Assembly (NCBI GenBank): GCA_038216655.1
Contig: JBBQPZ010000019.1
Coordinates: 1 to 64,000, forward strand
Source: JAFDWR01 sp038216655
GTDB taxonomy: Bacteria; Armatimonadota; Fimbriimonadia; Fimbriimonadales; Fimbriimonadaceae
DNA: 64,000 bases
Reading direction: 5' to 3'
Shown here piece after piece: positions 36,704-45,658 of the stretch (position 1 is the stretch's first letter; the number at the start of each line of letters is the position of its first letter). The notes below the pieces were generated by a model. The model searched no databases and was not told the origin of the DNA. It was given only the letters and a program-made list of their open reading frames with translations. The position numbers were made by a program, and so were the translations under genes.

Positions 36704-36745
36704 TGAACTACGACCAACTTGCGTCCGTGCGGCGTCTATAGAATC

Positions 36746-37336
36746 ATGCTTGCTACGATCATTGCCCTGACTCTTCTCCGACCGGCCAAGGCCACCTGGG
36801 CGGTGATCGTCGAGATTGGCCCTCGACCAAAATTCACGGACATGGTCGAGGGGGAGGCGAGAGAGGCGCTCCAAACCGCGGTGTTCGAGCGGGTCTCGTT
36901 CAATCTCGCGAAGTCGGATATCGAGGCGGTCGCCTCCGTTCCGGGGAACCTTCAGGGGCACGAGGACGAGTTGAGGGCGTACTCCGAGATCGGGAAGGGA
37001 GTTGACCGCGTTGTGGTGATTCGCGTCGACAAATGGTCGCAGAAGAACCGAAACGCGAACGAGATATTCAACAGCCCGAACAAGTCTCAGAGCCAGACCG
37101 ACGTCGAAGTGAAGTACTGGAGCTACGACCCGAAGACGAATGCTCTTATCCCGAGCGGCAAGAACGCACTCAAGGGAACGGCGGGGAGCGTCTACTTCGG
37201 CACGACCGACAAGTCGAACATGATGGGGAGCCCGGCCGCGAAGGCGGTCGAGGTCCGCAACGTCAACCGCAAGCGCATGCAGGCGATCGGCTCGGCCACG
37301 TGGGACGCGGTCAAAGAGTATCTGTTGGCCCAATAG
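36746..37336 (+). CDS. Exported hypothetical protein, 196 aa
   Basis: A short signal-like N-terminus (MLATIIALTLLRPAKATWA) precedes a mixed alpha/beta domain with VIVEIGPRPKFTDMVEGEAREAL and GVDRVVVIRVDKWSQK. Its pattern of a small secretory protein with a conserved VVVIRVDKW strand is not one I can name. ATG 36746 is preferred over 36719, because TATAGA lies just upstream and the longer form buries the signal peptide. Confidence 0.65.
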   Translation: MLATIIALTLLRPAKATWAVIVEIGPRPKFTDMVEGEAREALQTAVFERVSFNLAKSDIEAVASVPGNLQGHEDELRAYSEIGKGVDRVVVIRVDKWSQKNRNANEIFNSPNKSQSQTDVEVKYWSYDPKTNALIPSGKNALKGTAGSVYFGTTDKSNMMGSPAAKAVEVRNVNRKRMQAIGSATWDAVKEYLLAQ

Positions 37337-37383
37337 ACTCCTCGTTGGTCCCACGGAACGGACGCAGGGGTCACGGATTGGTT

Positions 37384-37389
37384 TACAAT
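37384..37389 (+). promoter_or_regulatory. -10 element of acyl-CoA synthetase gene
   Basis: TACAAT ends 10 nt before the ATG at 37400, so a leader of a few bases at most is expected. Confidence 0.4.
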
Positions 37390-37399
37390 CGTCGCGGGT

Positions 37400-39121
37400 A
37401 TGAACTCAACGGCGACTTCCCTTGGCGACGCACTGCGTCGCACCTCCGCCCGACTTTCTGACCGGGTTGTGATGCTCGCACCCGAAAAGAAGTCGACCTT
37501 CCGGCCGATCACTTACGGCGAACTCGCCGAGTCGGTTCGACACTATGCGTTTGCCCTTCGTGAACTCGGTTTGAAGCGAGGCGATCGCGTGGTGATTCTC
37601 AGTGAGAACGCGCCGGAGTGGGCGTTCACCGACTGGGCCGCGCTCTGCCTGGGAATCGTGGTGGTGCCGATCTATCCGACCCTGCCGAGCGATCAGGCGA
37701 GCTACATCGTGAAGGATGCCCAGGCCAAGGTGGTCGTGGCAGGCGATGCCGGACAAGTCGCGAAGACCGCCGGGATTGAGGGTGTGCGGACGATCTTATT
37801 GAAGGGCTCGGAGGACAGCGTGAGCGCACTCGCCGAGAAGGGGGCGATTGACGAGGCGGACTGGAACAAGGAGATCGACGCCACCGGACCGGAAGACCTG
37901 GCGACGATCATCTACACCAGCGGAACCACGGGACTGCCGAAGGGCGCGATGATCCCGCATCGGGCGGGGCTCCACGTCGCGATCGCGGCGGGCGAGATCA
38001 TCCACCTGAGCGAGAACGACCGGTTCCTGTCGTTCCTCCCGATGTCGCACGTTTATGAGCGGATCGCGGGCCAATGGCTGCCGGTGATCGTCGGAGCGAG
38101 CATCGCGTATTCGAAGAGCCTCATGTCCCTCGCAGGGGACTTAGTGGCGACGCAGCCGACGATCCTGCTTTGCGTGCCGCGCTTCCTTGAGTCCTTCCGC
38201 GACAAGGCGCTAGAGGGGGCGGAAAAGCTTCCGCCGCTGAACCGATGGCTGTTCAACCAGGCGATCGCCCAGGGCACGGCTCGGGCGCGAGGCAAGTTCG
38301 CTCCGTTCGCGGGGATTCTCGACAAAATCGTGGGCAAGAAGCTGCGCGCGAAGGTCGGCGGCAAGCTCCGTTTCTTCGTCTCCGGCGGCGCGGCGTTGCC
38401 CCAGCACGTCGCCGAGTTCTATATGGCGATGGGTCTGACCGTCCTGCAGGGCTACGGGCTCACCGAGACTACAGGCGGGTCGAGCATCAACGTGCCCGAG
38501 GACAACAAGTATTGGACGGTCGGATATCCGCTCGGAATGGAGTTCAAGATCGCCGAGGATGGTGAGATTCTGATCCGGGGCAAAGGTCTCATGCTTGGTT
38601 ACTTCAACCTGCCCGAAGAGACGGCAAACGCGATTGACTCGCAGGGGTTCTTCCACACCGGCGACATCGGTGAGTTCGAAGGGAAGCACCTCAAGATTAC
38701 CGACCGGAAGAAGGACCTCCTCGTGCTCGGCAACGGCAAGAACGTCGCCCCGCAACCGATCGAAAACAAGCTGGTGGCATCCTCCCTGATTCAGGAGGCG
38801 GTGGTGCTTGGGGACGGGATGGAGTACTGCGTCGCGCTGATCGTACCGAAATTTGATGCGGTTCAGGCACGCCTGGCCACAGATGGCAAGGTTGCGGCGG
38901 TAGAAGGTCAGATGGCGGGGAACTCGGACGTGTTTGCGTTGATCAAGAAAGAGATCGATGCGGTGAACAAGACGCTCGCCAACTTCGAGTTGGTCAAGAA
39001 GTTTGCGATTCTGGAGAAGCCGTTCAGCATCGAGAGCGGAGAGCTAACCCCGACGTTGAAGGTGAAGCGAAAAGTTGTGAAGGAGCGGTATGCCGATCAG
39101 ATTGCCGCATTGCGGCAATGA
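37400..39121 (+). CDS. Long-chain fatty acid-CoA ligase (AMP-binding), 573 aa
   Basis: Activates fatty acids with ATP and CoA through an acyl-adenylate. P-loop-like YTSGTTGLPKGAM at about 172-184, the ATP/acyl motif QGYGLTETTGGSS, GEILIRGKGLMLGYFNLPEET, and FHTGDIGEFEGKHLKITDRKKDLLVLGNGKNVAP are all present. PTLKVKRKVVKERY carries the C-terminal catalytic lysine region. It resembles the FadD15-like bacterial long-chain group. The downstream gene starts in a 4-nt overlap (ATGA). Confidence 0.92.
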   Translation: MNSTATSLGDALRRTSARLSDRVVMLAPEKKSTFRPITYGELAESVRHYAFALRELGLKRGDRVVILSENAPEWAFTDWAALCLGIVVVPIYPTLPSDQASYIVKDAQAKVVVAGDAGQVAKTAGIEGVRTILLKGSEDSVSALAEKGAIDEADWNKEIDATGPEDLATIIYTSGTTGLPKGAMIPHRAGLHVAIAAGEIIHLSENDRFLSFLPMSHVYERIAGQWLPVIVGASIAYSKSLMSLAGDLVATQPTILLCVPRFLESFRDKALEGAEKLPPLNRWLFNQAIAQGTARARGKFAPFAGILDKIVGKKLRAKVGGKLRFFVSGGAALPQHVAEFYMAMGLTVLQGYGLTETTGGSSINVPEDNKYWTVGYPLGMEFKIAEDGEILIRGKGLMLGYFNLPEETANAIDSQGFFHTGDIGEFEGKHLKITDRKKDLLVLGNGKNVAPQPIENKLVASSLIQEAVVLGDGMEYCVALIVPKFDAVQARLATDGKVAAVEGQMAGNSDVFALIKKEIDAVNKTLANFELVKKFAILEKPFSIESGELTPTLKVKRKVVKERYADQIAALRQ

Positions 39122-39492
39122 AATCCCTTGCCGGACGCTATGAAGGGCGTTGGCAGGTTCGGGAGGGACGTGAGGAAGAACTCACGGCGACCGAACGCAA
39201 ACGCTTCCTGAAGTCCGGCGAAGCAATTGCCCTTGAGCTTCGGTCCAACGGGACGTTTCTTCACAAAGGTTCCTGCGAAGGTGCGTTCTCGGTGAGCGGC
39301 GAGATCGTGGTGTTTCAACCGACGATGATCGATCAACACACGCTGGAGGATCTCCAAGCTGCGGCTGAGGCCCAAGATCGGGTGTTTCGGCTCGGGTTCC
39401 TATTTGACCCGTTCTCCCTCGTGGTGCTGGGTTTTGACCTGGCGACGCCGGAAGATGGCAAGCTGTTGTATCTGCGGTACGGGCGGGTTTAG
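39118..39492 (+). CDS. Hypothetical protein, 124 aa
   Basis: A small soluble protein, probably beta-rich with a lipocalin-like look (AGRYEGRWQVREG, ALELRSNGTFLHKG, FSVSGEIVVFQP). That pattern is seen in many small beta-barrel families, so it is not specific. It overlaps the acyl-CoA ligase stop by 4 nt and is surely cotranslated with it, hinting at a lipid-related role. Confidence 0.75.
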   Translation: MKSLAGRYEGRWQVREGREEELTATERKRFLKSGEAIALELRSNGTFLHKGSCEGAFSVSGEIVVFQPTMIDQHTLEDLQAAAEAQDRVFRLGFLFDPFSLVVLGFDLATPEDGKLLYLRYGRV

Positions 39493-39524
39493 GACCGCCG
39501 CGTCCCTCTCGCAGTCATGGTCAG

Positions 39525-39647
39525 TATAGAGTGCAGTGGCCTGCCACCGCTTTCTTGAGCAAGCCTGCGAGCGGAACCACAAGCGAGCGTGTAAGTGCGC
39601 CGACAGGTCGGCTGATTCATAGCGGTGGCAGGCCACCGCACTCTATA
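39525..39647. repeat. Palindromic element, 27-bp inverted ends
   Basis: Arms at 39525-39551 and 39621-39647 (core AGTGGCCTGCCACCGCT) match at 26 of 27 positions around a 69-nt centre. It fills the gap between convergent genes. Confidence 0.78.
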
Positions 39648-39661
39648 ATCGGATCGGCTCC

Positions 39662-40483
39662 TCAAACCCCTCGCAGCGTCAAAATCGTCAGCTCCGGGGG
39701 GCAGAAGATGCGCCACTTCGGGCCCGTCGTCCCAATCCCTCGGGAGACATACAGGGGTACTTCGGCGTCGGGGTAGTAGCCCGCCGAGTACTTCTCCGCG
39801 CCACTGGGCAGGCGGATCGGGAAGCCTCCCGGGAGGCAGATCTGGCCGCCGTGGCTGTGGCCGCTGAGTTGGAGGCTGACCGAGGAGACGTTGCGATCCA
39901 CGAAGTCCGGCTCGTGGACGAGGCTCAGCAGCGAGTGGGAGACCGAACAGCCGCGGAGCAGGTTCCAGTCAGGATTGCCGAGCAGACAGTCGTCGAAACC
40001 TGCCAGGGTCACGCCGCCGACTTCGGCGATGTGGTTCACGAGCATCTTCATCGGCGAGCGGTTCACCATGTCGACGACCATCCGCGGGACGGTGCTGCCG
40101 TAATCGTGGTTGCCCATGATCGCGTAGCAGGGGCACTTGGCGTCGTGAAGCGGTTCGAGAGCCTTGGTGAGATATTCGTGCTGGACGGCTTCGAGTTTGC
40201 TGACGAAGTCGCCGACGTTCAGAATCAAGTCGGGCTTCTCAGCGATCGCGAGTTCGGTCGCATGCCGCGCCCGTTCTACCGCCTCGGCGTCGCGCAGATG
40301 CATATCCGCGAGCATGGCGACCCGAAAGCCATCGGCGTCCCAGCGAGGCAGGCGCAATTCGTGACGCTCGAAGACAACATCCCGCGAGCCGAAGTCCCCC
40401 AAGCCGGCAACGCCAAGCCCGGTCAGCGCCCCGGCGGCGAGCAGTTTGCGGCGGGAGATGGTTTTCGGTTTCGGCTCGGGCAT
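39662..40483 (-). CDS. Metallophosphoesterase, Tat-exported (YkuE-like), 273 aa
   Basis: A calcineurin-like phosphoesterase with a two-metal site: DMH at 60-62, GDF at 91-93, GNHD at 124-127 and GHSH at 208-211, in the family order. The N-terminus KTISRRKLLAAGALTGLGVAGL is a twin-arginine signal, so the protein is probably exported folded with its metals. YkuE-type members act on lipid or cell-wall phosphoesters; the substrate here is unknown. It starts 4 nt after the yitJ-like gene and is the last gene of a three-gene operon. Confidence 0.92.
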   Translation of the reverse strand: MPEPKPKTISRRKLLAAGALTGLGVAGLGDFGSRDVVFERHELRLPRWDADGFRVAMLADMHLRDAEAVERARHATELAIAEKPDLILNVGDFVSKLEAVQHEYLTKALEPLHDAKCPCYAIMGNHDYGSTVPRMVVDMVNRSPMKMLVNHIAEVGGVTLAGFDDCLLGNPDWNLLRGCSVSHSLLSLVHEPDFVDRNVSSVSLQLSGHSHGGQICLPGGFPIRLPSGAEKYSAGYYPDAEVPLYVSRGIGTTGPKWRIFCPPELTILTLRGV

Positions 40484-40487
40484 GGGC

Positions 40488-42290
40488 TCAGATGGCTTCC
40501 ATAACCCGCTGGGCGATCTTTGCGTTCCCGAACGGGGGCATCAAATACATCCCTTGCGCCATTCCCTTCAACGTTCGCGTCAGCCGCTGCGATTCCTCGA
40601 TGCCGATTTCCAGCGCGGTCGCGTCATCGGGGGCGTTGGCCAGCTTCGTGCGCAGGTCACCGGGGATCTCGACTCCGGGGACTTCGTTGTGCATGAACTC
40701 CGCGTGCCGCGAGGAGCGGACGGGGAGCACGCCGACGAACACGGGGACGCCGAGCTTGCGGCAGATTTCGACGGTCTGTTCGGCGAGCTTCTCGTTGAAT
40801 ACCGGCTGGGTGTAAACCACATTGGCACCGGCATCGACCTTGCGCTTCAGACGGTCAAGCTCGAGGTCGTCGTCGGAGGAGAGCGGGTTGAAGGCGCAGC
40901 AGATCGTAAATGCGCATCGCACGCCTACTGAGTAGCCGGCGAGGTCGATTCCCTGGTTGAACCGGTCCAAGATGCGGATCAGGCCGATCGCGTCGATGTC
41001 GAACACGCTGGTCGCGCTTGGATAGTCGCCGATGTTGGCCGGGTCGCCGGTGACCGCGAGGATGTTGCGGACGCCGACGGCGTGGCACCCGAGCAAGTCG
41101 GCCTGGATCGCGAGCAGGTTGCGATCGCGGCAAGCGAAGTGCATCGTGGTCTCGATGCCGATCTGGCGCTGGATCAGCGTGCAAACCGAGGCGGGGTTCA
41201 CCCGAAGTCGGGCGCGAGCTCCGTCGGAGATGTTGATCACGTCCGCTCCAGCGATTTTCATCTGCTTGCAGGCGGCGAGGAGCTTGTCGAGATTCAGTCC
41301 ACGTGGAACATCGAGCTCGACCGCGGTGACGAACTTCAGCCCGATCTTCTGGGCCAGTTCGCTCGGTTCGCTGCTCGGAAGGGGAGCATGCTCCTTGGCT
41401 TCGCGTGTGACCATGCCGCGCGGCTTCGGTTTAACTTTTTGCTCGGTAAGCAGACGGCGGATTTCCCGGATGTGATCAGGCGTCGTGCCGCAGCAGCCGC
41501 CGATGATCTTGGCCCCTTCCTCAACGAGCCGGAGCGCCGCCTTGGCAAAATACTCGGGACGCTGATCATAGATGATCTGGCCCTTGACGAGCTGAGGCAG
41601 CCCGGGAGTGGGGAAGGCGAGGATCGGGAGCTCGGTCGTTTCGGCGATCTGCCGGACGAGGTCGAGCATCCGCTGGGGGCCGACGATGCAGTTTGCTCCC
41701 ACGGCGACCACATGAAGGTCGCTCATCTCCTGTGCGCATCGGACCGGGAGCCCTTCCGCGAGCATCTCGCCGTCTTCGATGTAGGCCTTACTGACGATGA
41801 TCGGGAGGTCGCTGATCTCGTGGATCGCCTCGACCGCGTACCGCAGTTCGTCCATGTCGATGTAGGTTTCGAGCATGAACCCATCGACGCCACCCTCGGC
41901 GAGAGCCAGCGCCTGTTCGCGCACCGCTTCTTTAAGTTCGGCTTCGGTGACCTGGCCAATTGGCTCAAGGGCTTTGCCGCACGGGCCGATCGCACCGAGA
42001 ACGAGGCGGTCTCCCGCCGCTTCGCGGGCAAGCCGTGCCCCGGCAAGGCAAACTTCGCGGGCGTCGAATCCTAGGTCGGCGAGGCGGATCCGATTGCCGG
42101 CGAAAGTGTTGGTCTCGACGAAGTCGGAACCTGCATCGAAATAGTCCCGGTGAACCTGGCGCACGAGATCGGGCGCCAGCAGGTTGGCCAGATCATACGG
42201 CTGCCGAGTAAATCCGAGAGCGGCGAGGCAGGTGCCGTTCGCGCCATCGCCAACGAGCACGTCAGCGTTTAGGGCATCTTCTAGGCGCAC
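40488..42290 (-). CDS. Bifunctional homocysteine S-methyltransferase / methylenetetrahydrofolate reductase, 600 aa
   Basis: The N-terminal half (1-290) is a zinc-dependent homocysteine methyltransferase barrel: DGANGTCLAALGF, ETNTFAGNR, and zinc ligands Cys201 (GANC) with Cys266/Cys267 (GGCCGTTP). The C-terminal half (about 310-600) is an MTHFR flavin barrel: VTAVELDVPRG, HFACRDRNLLAIQADL, ILAVTGDP and YTQPVF. The fusion (B. subtilis YitJ type) couples reduction of methylene-THF to methionine synthesis. It lies 12 nt after the metalloprotease gene and 4 nt before the phosphoesterase gene. No riboswitch is visible in the short upstream gap. Confidence 0.94.
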   Translation of the reverse strand: MRLEDALNADVLVGDGANGTCLAALGFTRQPYDLANLLAPDLVRQVHRDYFDAGSDFVETNTFAGNRIRLADLGFDAREVCLAGARLAREAAGDRLVLGAIGPCGKALEPIGQVTEAELKEAVREQALALAEGGVDGFMLETYIDMDELRYAVEAIHEISDLPIIVSKAYIEDGEMLAEGLPVRCAQEMSDLHVVAVGANCIVGPQRMLDLVRQIAETTELPILAFPTPGLPQLVKGQIIYDQRPEYFAKAALRLVEEGAKIIGGCCGTTPDHIREIRRLLTEQKVKPKPRGMVTREAKEHAPLPSSEPSELAQKIGLKFVTAVELDVPRGLNLDKLLAACKQMKIAGADVINISDGARARLRVNPASVCTLIQRQIGIETTMHFACRDRNLLAIQADLLGCHAVGVRNILAVTGDPANIGDYPSATSVFDIDAIGLIRILDRFNQGIDLAGYSVGVRCAFTICCAFNPLSSDDDLELDRLKRKVDAGANVVYTQPVFNEKLAEQTVEICRKLGVPVFVGVLPVRSSRHAEFMHNEVPGVEIPGDLRTKLANAPDDATALEIGIEESQRLTRTLKGMAQGMYLMPPFGNAKIAQRVMEAI

Positions 42291-42302
42291 ACGGAATTAT
42301 AC

Positions 42303-43025
42303 TCAGCGGCGGATCGAAGCCAGGCTGGCCATCAGGCGGAGCTTGCGGGCTTCATCCCGCATGTTGCGCATGGCCGAGAGCTCCTCGCCACTTAGCTTCG
42401 TGGCGGGGGCCTGAAGATCGAGCGGGCCCATGATGCCGCCTGAGCGGTAGCTGTCGGACAAACCGAGCAAGTGACCAATCTCGTGGGCACACGTATGGCG
42501 CATCAATTCGAGGCTCATCTCTTTTCGCCCGGATGGGTCCGAGGTGCGGACCTGGATCGTGGCGGTCACGCTGGACTGCATATGACCGCTGGTGTCGGCT
42601 ACGATCGCGCGTCGCCATTGGATGTTCCCCGCGACGTTCATGCCTTCGCTGATCACGTCCGGATTGAAGTTGATCACAACGTCGGCCTTCTCGGCAGAGT
42701 CGACGTAAACCACGTTGATTGCGCTTGGAAGAGAATCCTGCCAGAGCTGGACGGCTTCTCGCCAAGCCTGCTCGGCAACCGACTTCTGCTTCTTGCAGGT
42801 GCGGGTCGTGTCAATGTAGATTCGCTCGGGGTGATCCATGATCACGGAGTCGGTGTAGGCGAGCGCGGCATCAAGGTTTCCGCTCTCGAAGCAGGCTTGC
42901 GCCCGGTCGAGGTGAGCACGCATGACGTCCATCACCCGGCTACTGCCGCTGAAGTCCGACGCGCTGCCAAAGGCTGCGATTCCTGCGAGAAGGGAGAGAA
43001 AACCGAGTTTTGATCCGAACGCCAT
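42303..43025 (-). CDS. Secreted metzincin-type metalloprotease, 240 aa
   Basis: Signal peptide (MAFGSKLGFLSLLAGIAAFGSAS), a helical segment, then a matrixin-like fold. Zinc motif HEIGHLLGLSD at 181-191 and Met-turn GGIMG at 196-200. The third zinc ligand is Asp, not the His of classical matrixins; this variant is known from snapalysins. ADVVINFNP and TATIQVRTSD are the usual strands before the helix. I chose ATG 43025 for its GGAAGG 5 nt upstream and the signal peptide. It heads the operon with the yitJ-like gene; that association looks accidental. Confidence 0.85.
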   Translation of the reverse strand: MAFGSKLGFLSLLAGIAAFGSASDFSGSSRVMDVMRAHLDRAQACFESGNLDAALAYTDSVIMDHPERIYIDTTRTCKKQKSVAEQAWREAVQLWQDSLPSAINVVYVDSAEKADVVINFNPDVISEGMNVAGNIQWRRAIVADTSGHMQSSVTATIQVRTSDPSGRKEMSLELMRHTCAHEIGHLLGLSDSYRSGGIMGPLDLQAPATKLSGEELSAMRNMRDEARKLRLMASLASIRR

Positions 43026-43378
43026 TTGAACCTTCCAAAGAGGCGTATTCCGCGCGGTGTGTCTTGTTGCCCCCCGCAATACCGCGAGGAAAGCCCTAAG
43101 TGCGTGGAATCCAACAGATCGCCCCTCTCGCCGTCGGACGGCAAGAGGGCTCAAAATTGGCTGCCTGTATTTGGATCATCGGCGAGCAACTGGCCAAGAT
43201 TCAGAGGGAAAGGTGCACGTATCAAGGACCTTTATGATCCGGCGGTTTGTTTGAATCTAGGGCGCGAGAATCGGCGCGAAAAACCGCAAAGTTAATAGGG
43301 CCAGATACGGTAGTGCTCTGCACAGCAATATTACGTGGTTCTGGCCGCTCCTTTGGTGACTGACAGGTGCTCCGAAAC
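43026..43378. other. Intergenic region with one hairpin
   Basis: No gene. A hairpin GCCCCTCTCGCC/GGCAAGAGGGC lies at 43121-43149, without a T-run. The rest, including the AT-rich part 43180-43375 between the metalloprotease promoter and the hisG stop, shows nothing I can name. Confidence 0.5.
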
Positions 43379-44248
43379 TCAGTAGATGACTTTGTTGAGC
43401 GGGTATTCGACCAGTCCCGTCGCGCCCGCGCGCTTCAGGGCGGGGATGAGTTCTCGCACTTCCTTCTCGCTCAAGATCACCTCGGCGGCGAGCCAGTCGG
43501 TGTCAGCGAGCGGCGACAGCGTCGGGTTCTTAAGGGACGGTAGAAGACCGAGAATCTCTTTCTGTTGAGCCTTCGGAAGGTTCATCTTAAGGCCGACGAG
43601 CTTAGCCGCGTTCATCGCCCCGGTGAGCAGGATTTCGAGCGATTCGAGACGCTCGCGCTTCCAATCGTCCTTCCAGGCGTCCTCGTTGCAAACGAAGCGG
43701 GTGGTCGAGGTCATCAGGGTCTCGACGATGCGCAGGTTGTGGGCGCGGAGGGAGTTGCCGGTCTCCGTGTTCACGACAATCGCGTCCACCAGGGCGGGGA
43801 CTTTGACTTCACAGGCCCCCCAGGAGAAGTCGACCTTGGCCTCGACGCCGTTCGCGGCGAGGTAGCGCTCGGTCAGCTTCATGTACTCGGTCGCGATGTG
43901 CTTGCCCTGCATGTCCTTGACGCTGTGGATGGGGGCATCCTGGTGGACGGCAAGCACGATCTTGATGGGGTTGGTGGTGAGCTTGGAGTAGCGGAGTTCG
44001 CACAGCTCACGGACGGTCGCGCCGGAATCGGCGATCCAATCCGCACCGGTAAGACCCGCGTCGATGATTCCCTGGTTGATGTAGATCGGGATTTCTTGCG
44101 GCCTCAGGAGAATCGGTTCGATCGTCTCGTCGTCGATCACCGGTTGGTAGGACCTTGAAGAGACCTTAATGTCGTAACCGGCCCGCGCGAATAGCGAGAA
44201 CGTGGCGTCCTGCAGACTCCCTTTCGGTAGGCCCAACTTCAATTTCAT
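43379..44248 (-). CDS. hisG: ATP phosphoribosyltransferase, long form, 289 aa
   Basis: First step of histidine biosynthesis: ATP plus PRPP. KLGLPKGSLQDATFSLFARAGYDI at the start, NQGIIDAGLTGADWI, and DAIVVNTETGNSLRAHNLR (PRPP-binding region) are clear. The 80-residue C-terminal extension (NPTLSPLADTDWLAAEVILSEKEVRELIPALKRAGATGLVEYPLNKVIY) is the ACT-like regulatory domain of the long form, which mediates histidine feedback. It stands alone, not in a his operon. TAAACT lies 6 nt before the ATG. Confidence 0.95.
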   Translation of the reverse strand: MKLKLGLPKGSLQDATFSLFARAGYDIKVSSRSYQPVIDDETIEPILLRPQEIPIYINQGIIDAGLTGADWIADSGATVRELCELRYSKLTTNPIKIVLAVHQDAPIHSVKDMQGKHIATEYMKLTERYLAANGVEAKVDFSWGACEVKVPALVDAIVVNTETGNSLRAHNLRIVETLMTSTTRFVCNEDAWKDDWKRERLESLEILLTGAMNAAKLVGLKMNLPKAQQKEILGLLPSLKNPTLSPLADTDWLAAEVILSEKEVRELIPALKRAGATGLVEYPLNKVIY

Positions 44249-44254
44249 GCGGGG

Positions 44255-44260
44255 AGTTTA
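44255..44260 (-). promoter_or_regulatory. -10 element of hisG
   Basis: TAAACT on the minus strand ends 6 nt before the hisG ATG, a leaderless layout. Confidence 0.45.
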
Positions 44261-44305
44261 CCGACGCTTCCAAAGTTGGGGCCGACTAGCGTATACAAAG
44301 GTGAG

Positions 44306-44656
44306 ATGCATGCACTCTGTTACTCGGTCACCTGCACCGCGTCCTCGGTCCCTGGGCCTCATCGGTTCGAGTTACGGCTTGCCGACGAGGGGCGGATCGA
44401 CGTGGGGGTTTACGATGCGGACCACTTGGTCTCGGGAAAGGTGCGTACGGATCGGACAACTCTGTACAACGTGATTCACGGTTGGCCGGTCGAGGCGCGG
44501 GACCCGCGTTCGGGTCTGTTGAGACTGAACCAGTTGAACGGCACGGTGACGCTGGTCTATGAGCGCCCGGCGGACAACCTCCGGTTCGAGGCGACGGTGA
44601 GCATGGAAGACTACGCCCGACGCGTCCACTCGCTGGGCGGTCCGATGACGATGTGA
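44306..44656 (+). CDS. Hypothetical protein, 116 aa
   Basis: A small soluble beta-rich protein (HRFELRLADEGRIDVGVYDADHLVSGKV, NGTVTLVYERPADNLRFEATVSMEDY). Not recognised. The ATG at 44306 follows an AAAGGTGAG stretch directly, with TATACA about 8 nt upstream, so either a very short leader or none is likely. It ends just before a palindromic repeat and the convergent purQ. Confidence 0.6.
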   Translation: MHALCYSVTCTASSVPGPHRFELRLADEGRIDVGVYDADHLVSGKVRTDRTTLYNVIHGWPVEARDPRSGLLRLNQLNGTVTLVYERPADNLRFEATVSMEDYARRVHSLGGPMTM

Positions 44657-44659
44657 AGG

Positions 44660-44742
44660 GAATTCGTGATTGGCGATTGGTTATTCGTGATTCGGATGCT
44701 ATCGCGGGCAGGGTGTTCAGAACGAATCACGAATCACGAATC
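44660..44742. repeat. ATTCGTGATT-type palindromic repeat
   Basis: The left part (44660-44694) contains two ATTCGTGATT words and the right part (44723-44742) has CGAATCACGAATCACGAATC. The right arm reaches the purQ stop codon (TGA, 44741-44743). It lies between convergent genes. Confidence 0.7.
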
Positions 44743-45403
44743 AAACCGCCAGTGCCAGCGCGAGGCCCTGCAGGATCAGCCGACCGTCGGTTGAGCCGAG
44801 GAGGTCGCGGGTGGCGCGCTCTGGGTGGGGCATGAGGCCGAGGACGTTGCCTTTTTCGTTCAGAACGCCGGCGATCGCGTCGACCGAGCCATTCGGATTC
44901 GAACCCAAGTAGCGGAACGCGATTTGGTCGTTATCCCTGAGCTTCTGAAGCGCGGTTTCGTCGGCGACATATCGTCCCTCGCCGTGGGCGATGGGGATGT
45001 GGATCTCACGGTCGACGCCTTGTGTCCAGAGCGAGGTGCGATTCACGGCCCCGAGGGTCACGCTTTGGCAGACGAACTTCTGACCGGCATTCAGCAGCAG
45101 CGCACCGGGCAGGAGGCCCGCCTCACACAGAATTTGGAATCCATTGCAGGCTCCGATGACCGGCCGCCCCTCGTGGGCAAACCGTCGGACTTCGTCCATG
45201 ATCGGCGCGCGCGAGGCCATTGCGCCGCACCGCAGGTAGTCGCCGTAGGAGAAGCCTCCGGGGACGAACACCGCGTCGAATCCGGCGAGGGAAGTCTCCT
45301 CATGCCACACGTATTCGGCACCGACACCGATGTCTTCGCGGAGCGCGAAGTAGGCGTCCTGGTCGCAGTTGGAGCCGGGAAACTTGAGGACGGCGACCTT
45401 CAT
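44741..45403 (-). CDS. purQ: Phosphoribosylformylglycinamidine synthase, glutaminase subunit, 220 aa
   Basis: Supplies ammonia from glutamine to PurL in purine synthesis. It is a class I glutamine amidotransferase with nucleophile Cys86 in GACNGFQIL and the His/Glu pair in MPHPER (His193, Glu195); VPGGFSYGDYLRCG is PurQ-specific. I chose ATG 45403, overlapping the purS stop by 4 nt. PurL is not in the window. The length is normal for the small PurQ used with PurS. Confidence 0.96.
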   Translation of the reverse strand: MKVAVLKFPGSNCDQDAYFALREDIGVGAEYVWHEETSLAGFDAVFVPGGFSYGDYLRCGAMASRAPIMDEVRRFAHEGRPVIGACNGFQILCEAGLLPGALLLNAGQKFVCQSVTLGAVNRTSLWTQGVDREIHIPIAHGEGRYVADETALQKLRDNDQIAFRYLGSNPNGSVDAIAGVLNEKGNVLGLMPHPERATRDLLGSTDGRLILQGLALALAV

Positions 45404-45633
45404 TCGGCCACCTCGAATCGATAGTCCTCGATCACCGGGTTGGCGAGAAGCTTGTCGCACATCTCCTTGATCCGCGCATCGCTCGCATCGCTCATCTTGA
45501 GCTCGATCATCTTGCCGATCCGCGCCTCTTCGAGCTCGGAGTAGCCAAGCTTTTGAAGCGCACTCGCGACCGTCCTTCCTGCCGAGTCGAGAAGCTGCGG
45601 CTTCAAGGTGACGTAGACGCGAACGGTGGGCAT
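45400..45633 (-). CDS. purS: Phosphoribosylformylglycinamidine synthase subunit PurS, 77 aa
   Basis: The small dimeric subunit that links PurQ to PurL. MPTVRVYVTLKPQLLDSAGRTVASALQKLGY and the end NPVIEDYRFEVAE match PurS over its full length. The open frame extends upstream through the palindromic repeat, but the family starts at ATG 45633, with CAAAAT 5 nt upstream. It is translationally coupled to purQ. Confidence 0.95.
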   Translation of the reverse strand: MPTVRVYVTLKPQLLDSAGRTVASALQKLGYSELEEARIGKMIELKMSDASDARIKEMCDKLLANPVIEDYRFEVAE

Positions 45634-45658
45634 GAATGATTTTGGCACACTCGGTTCT

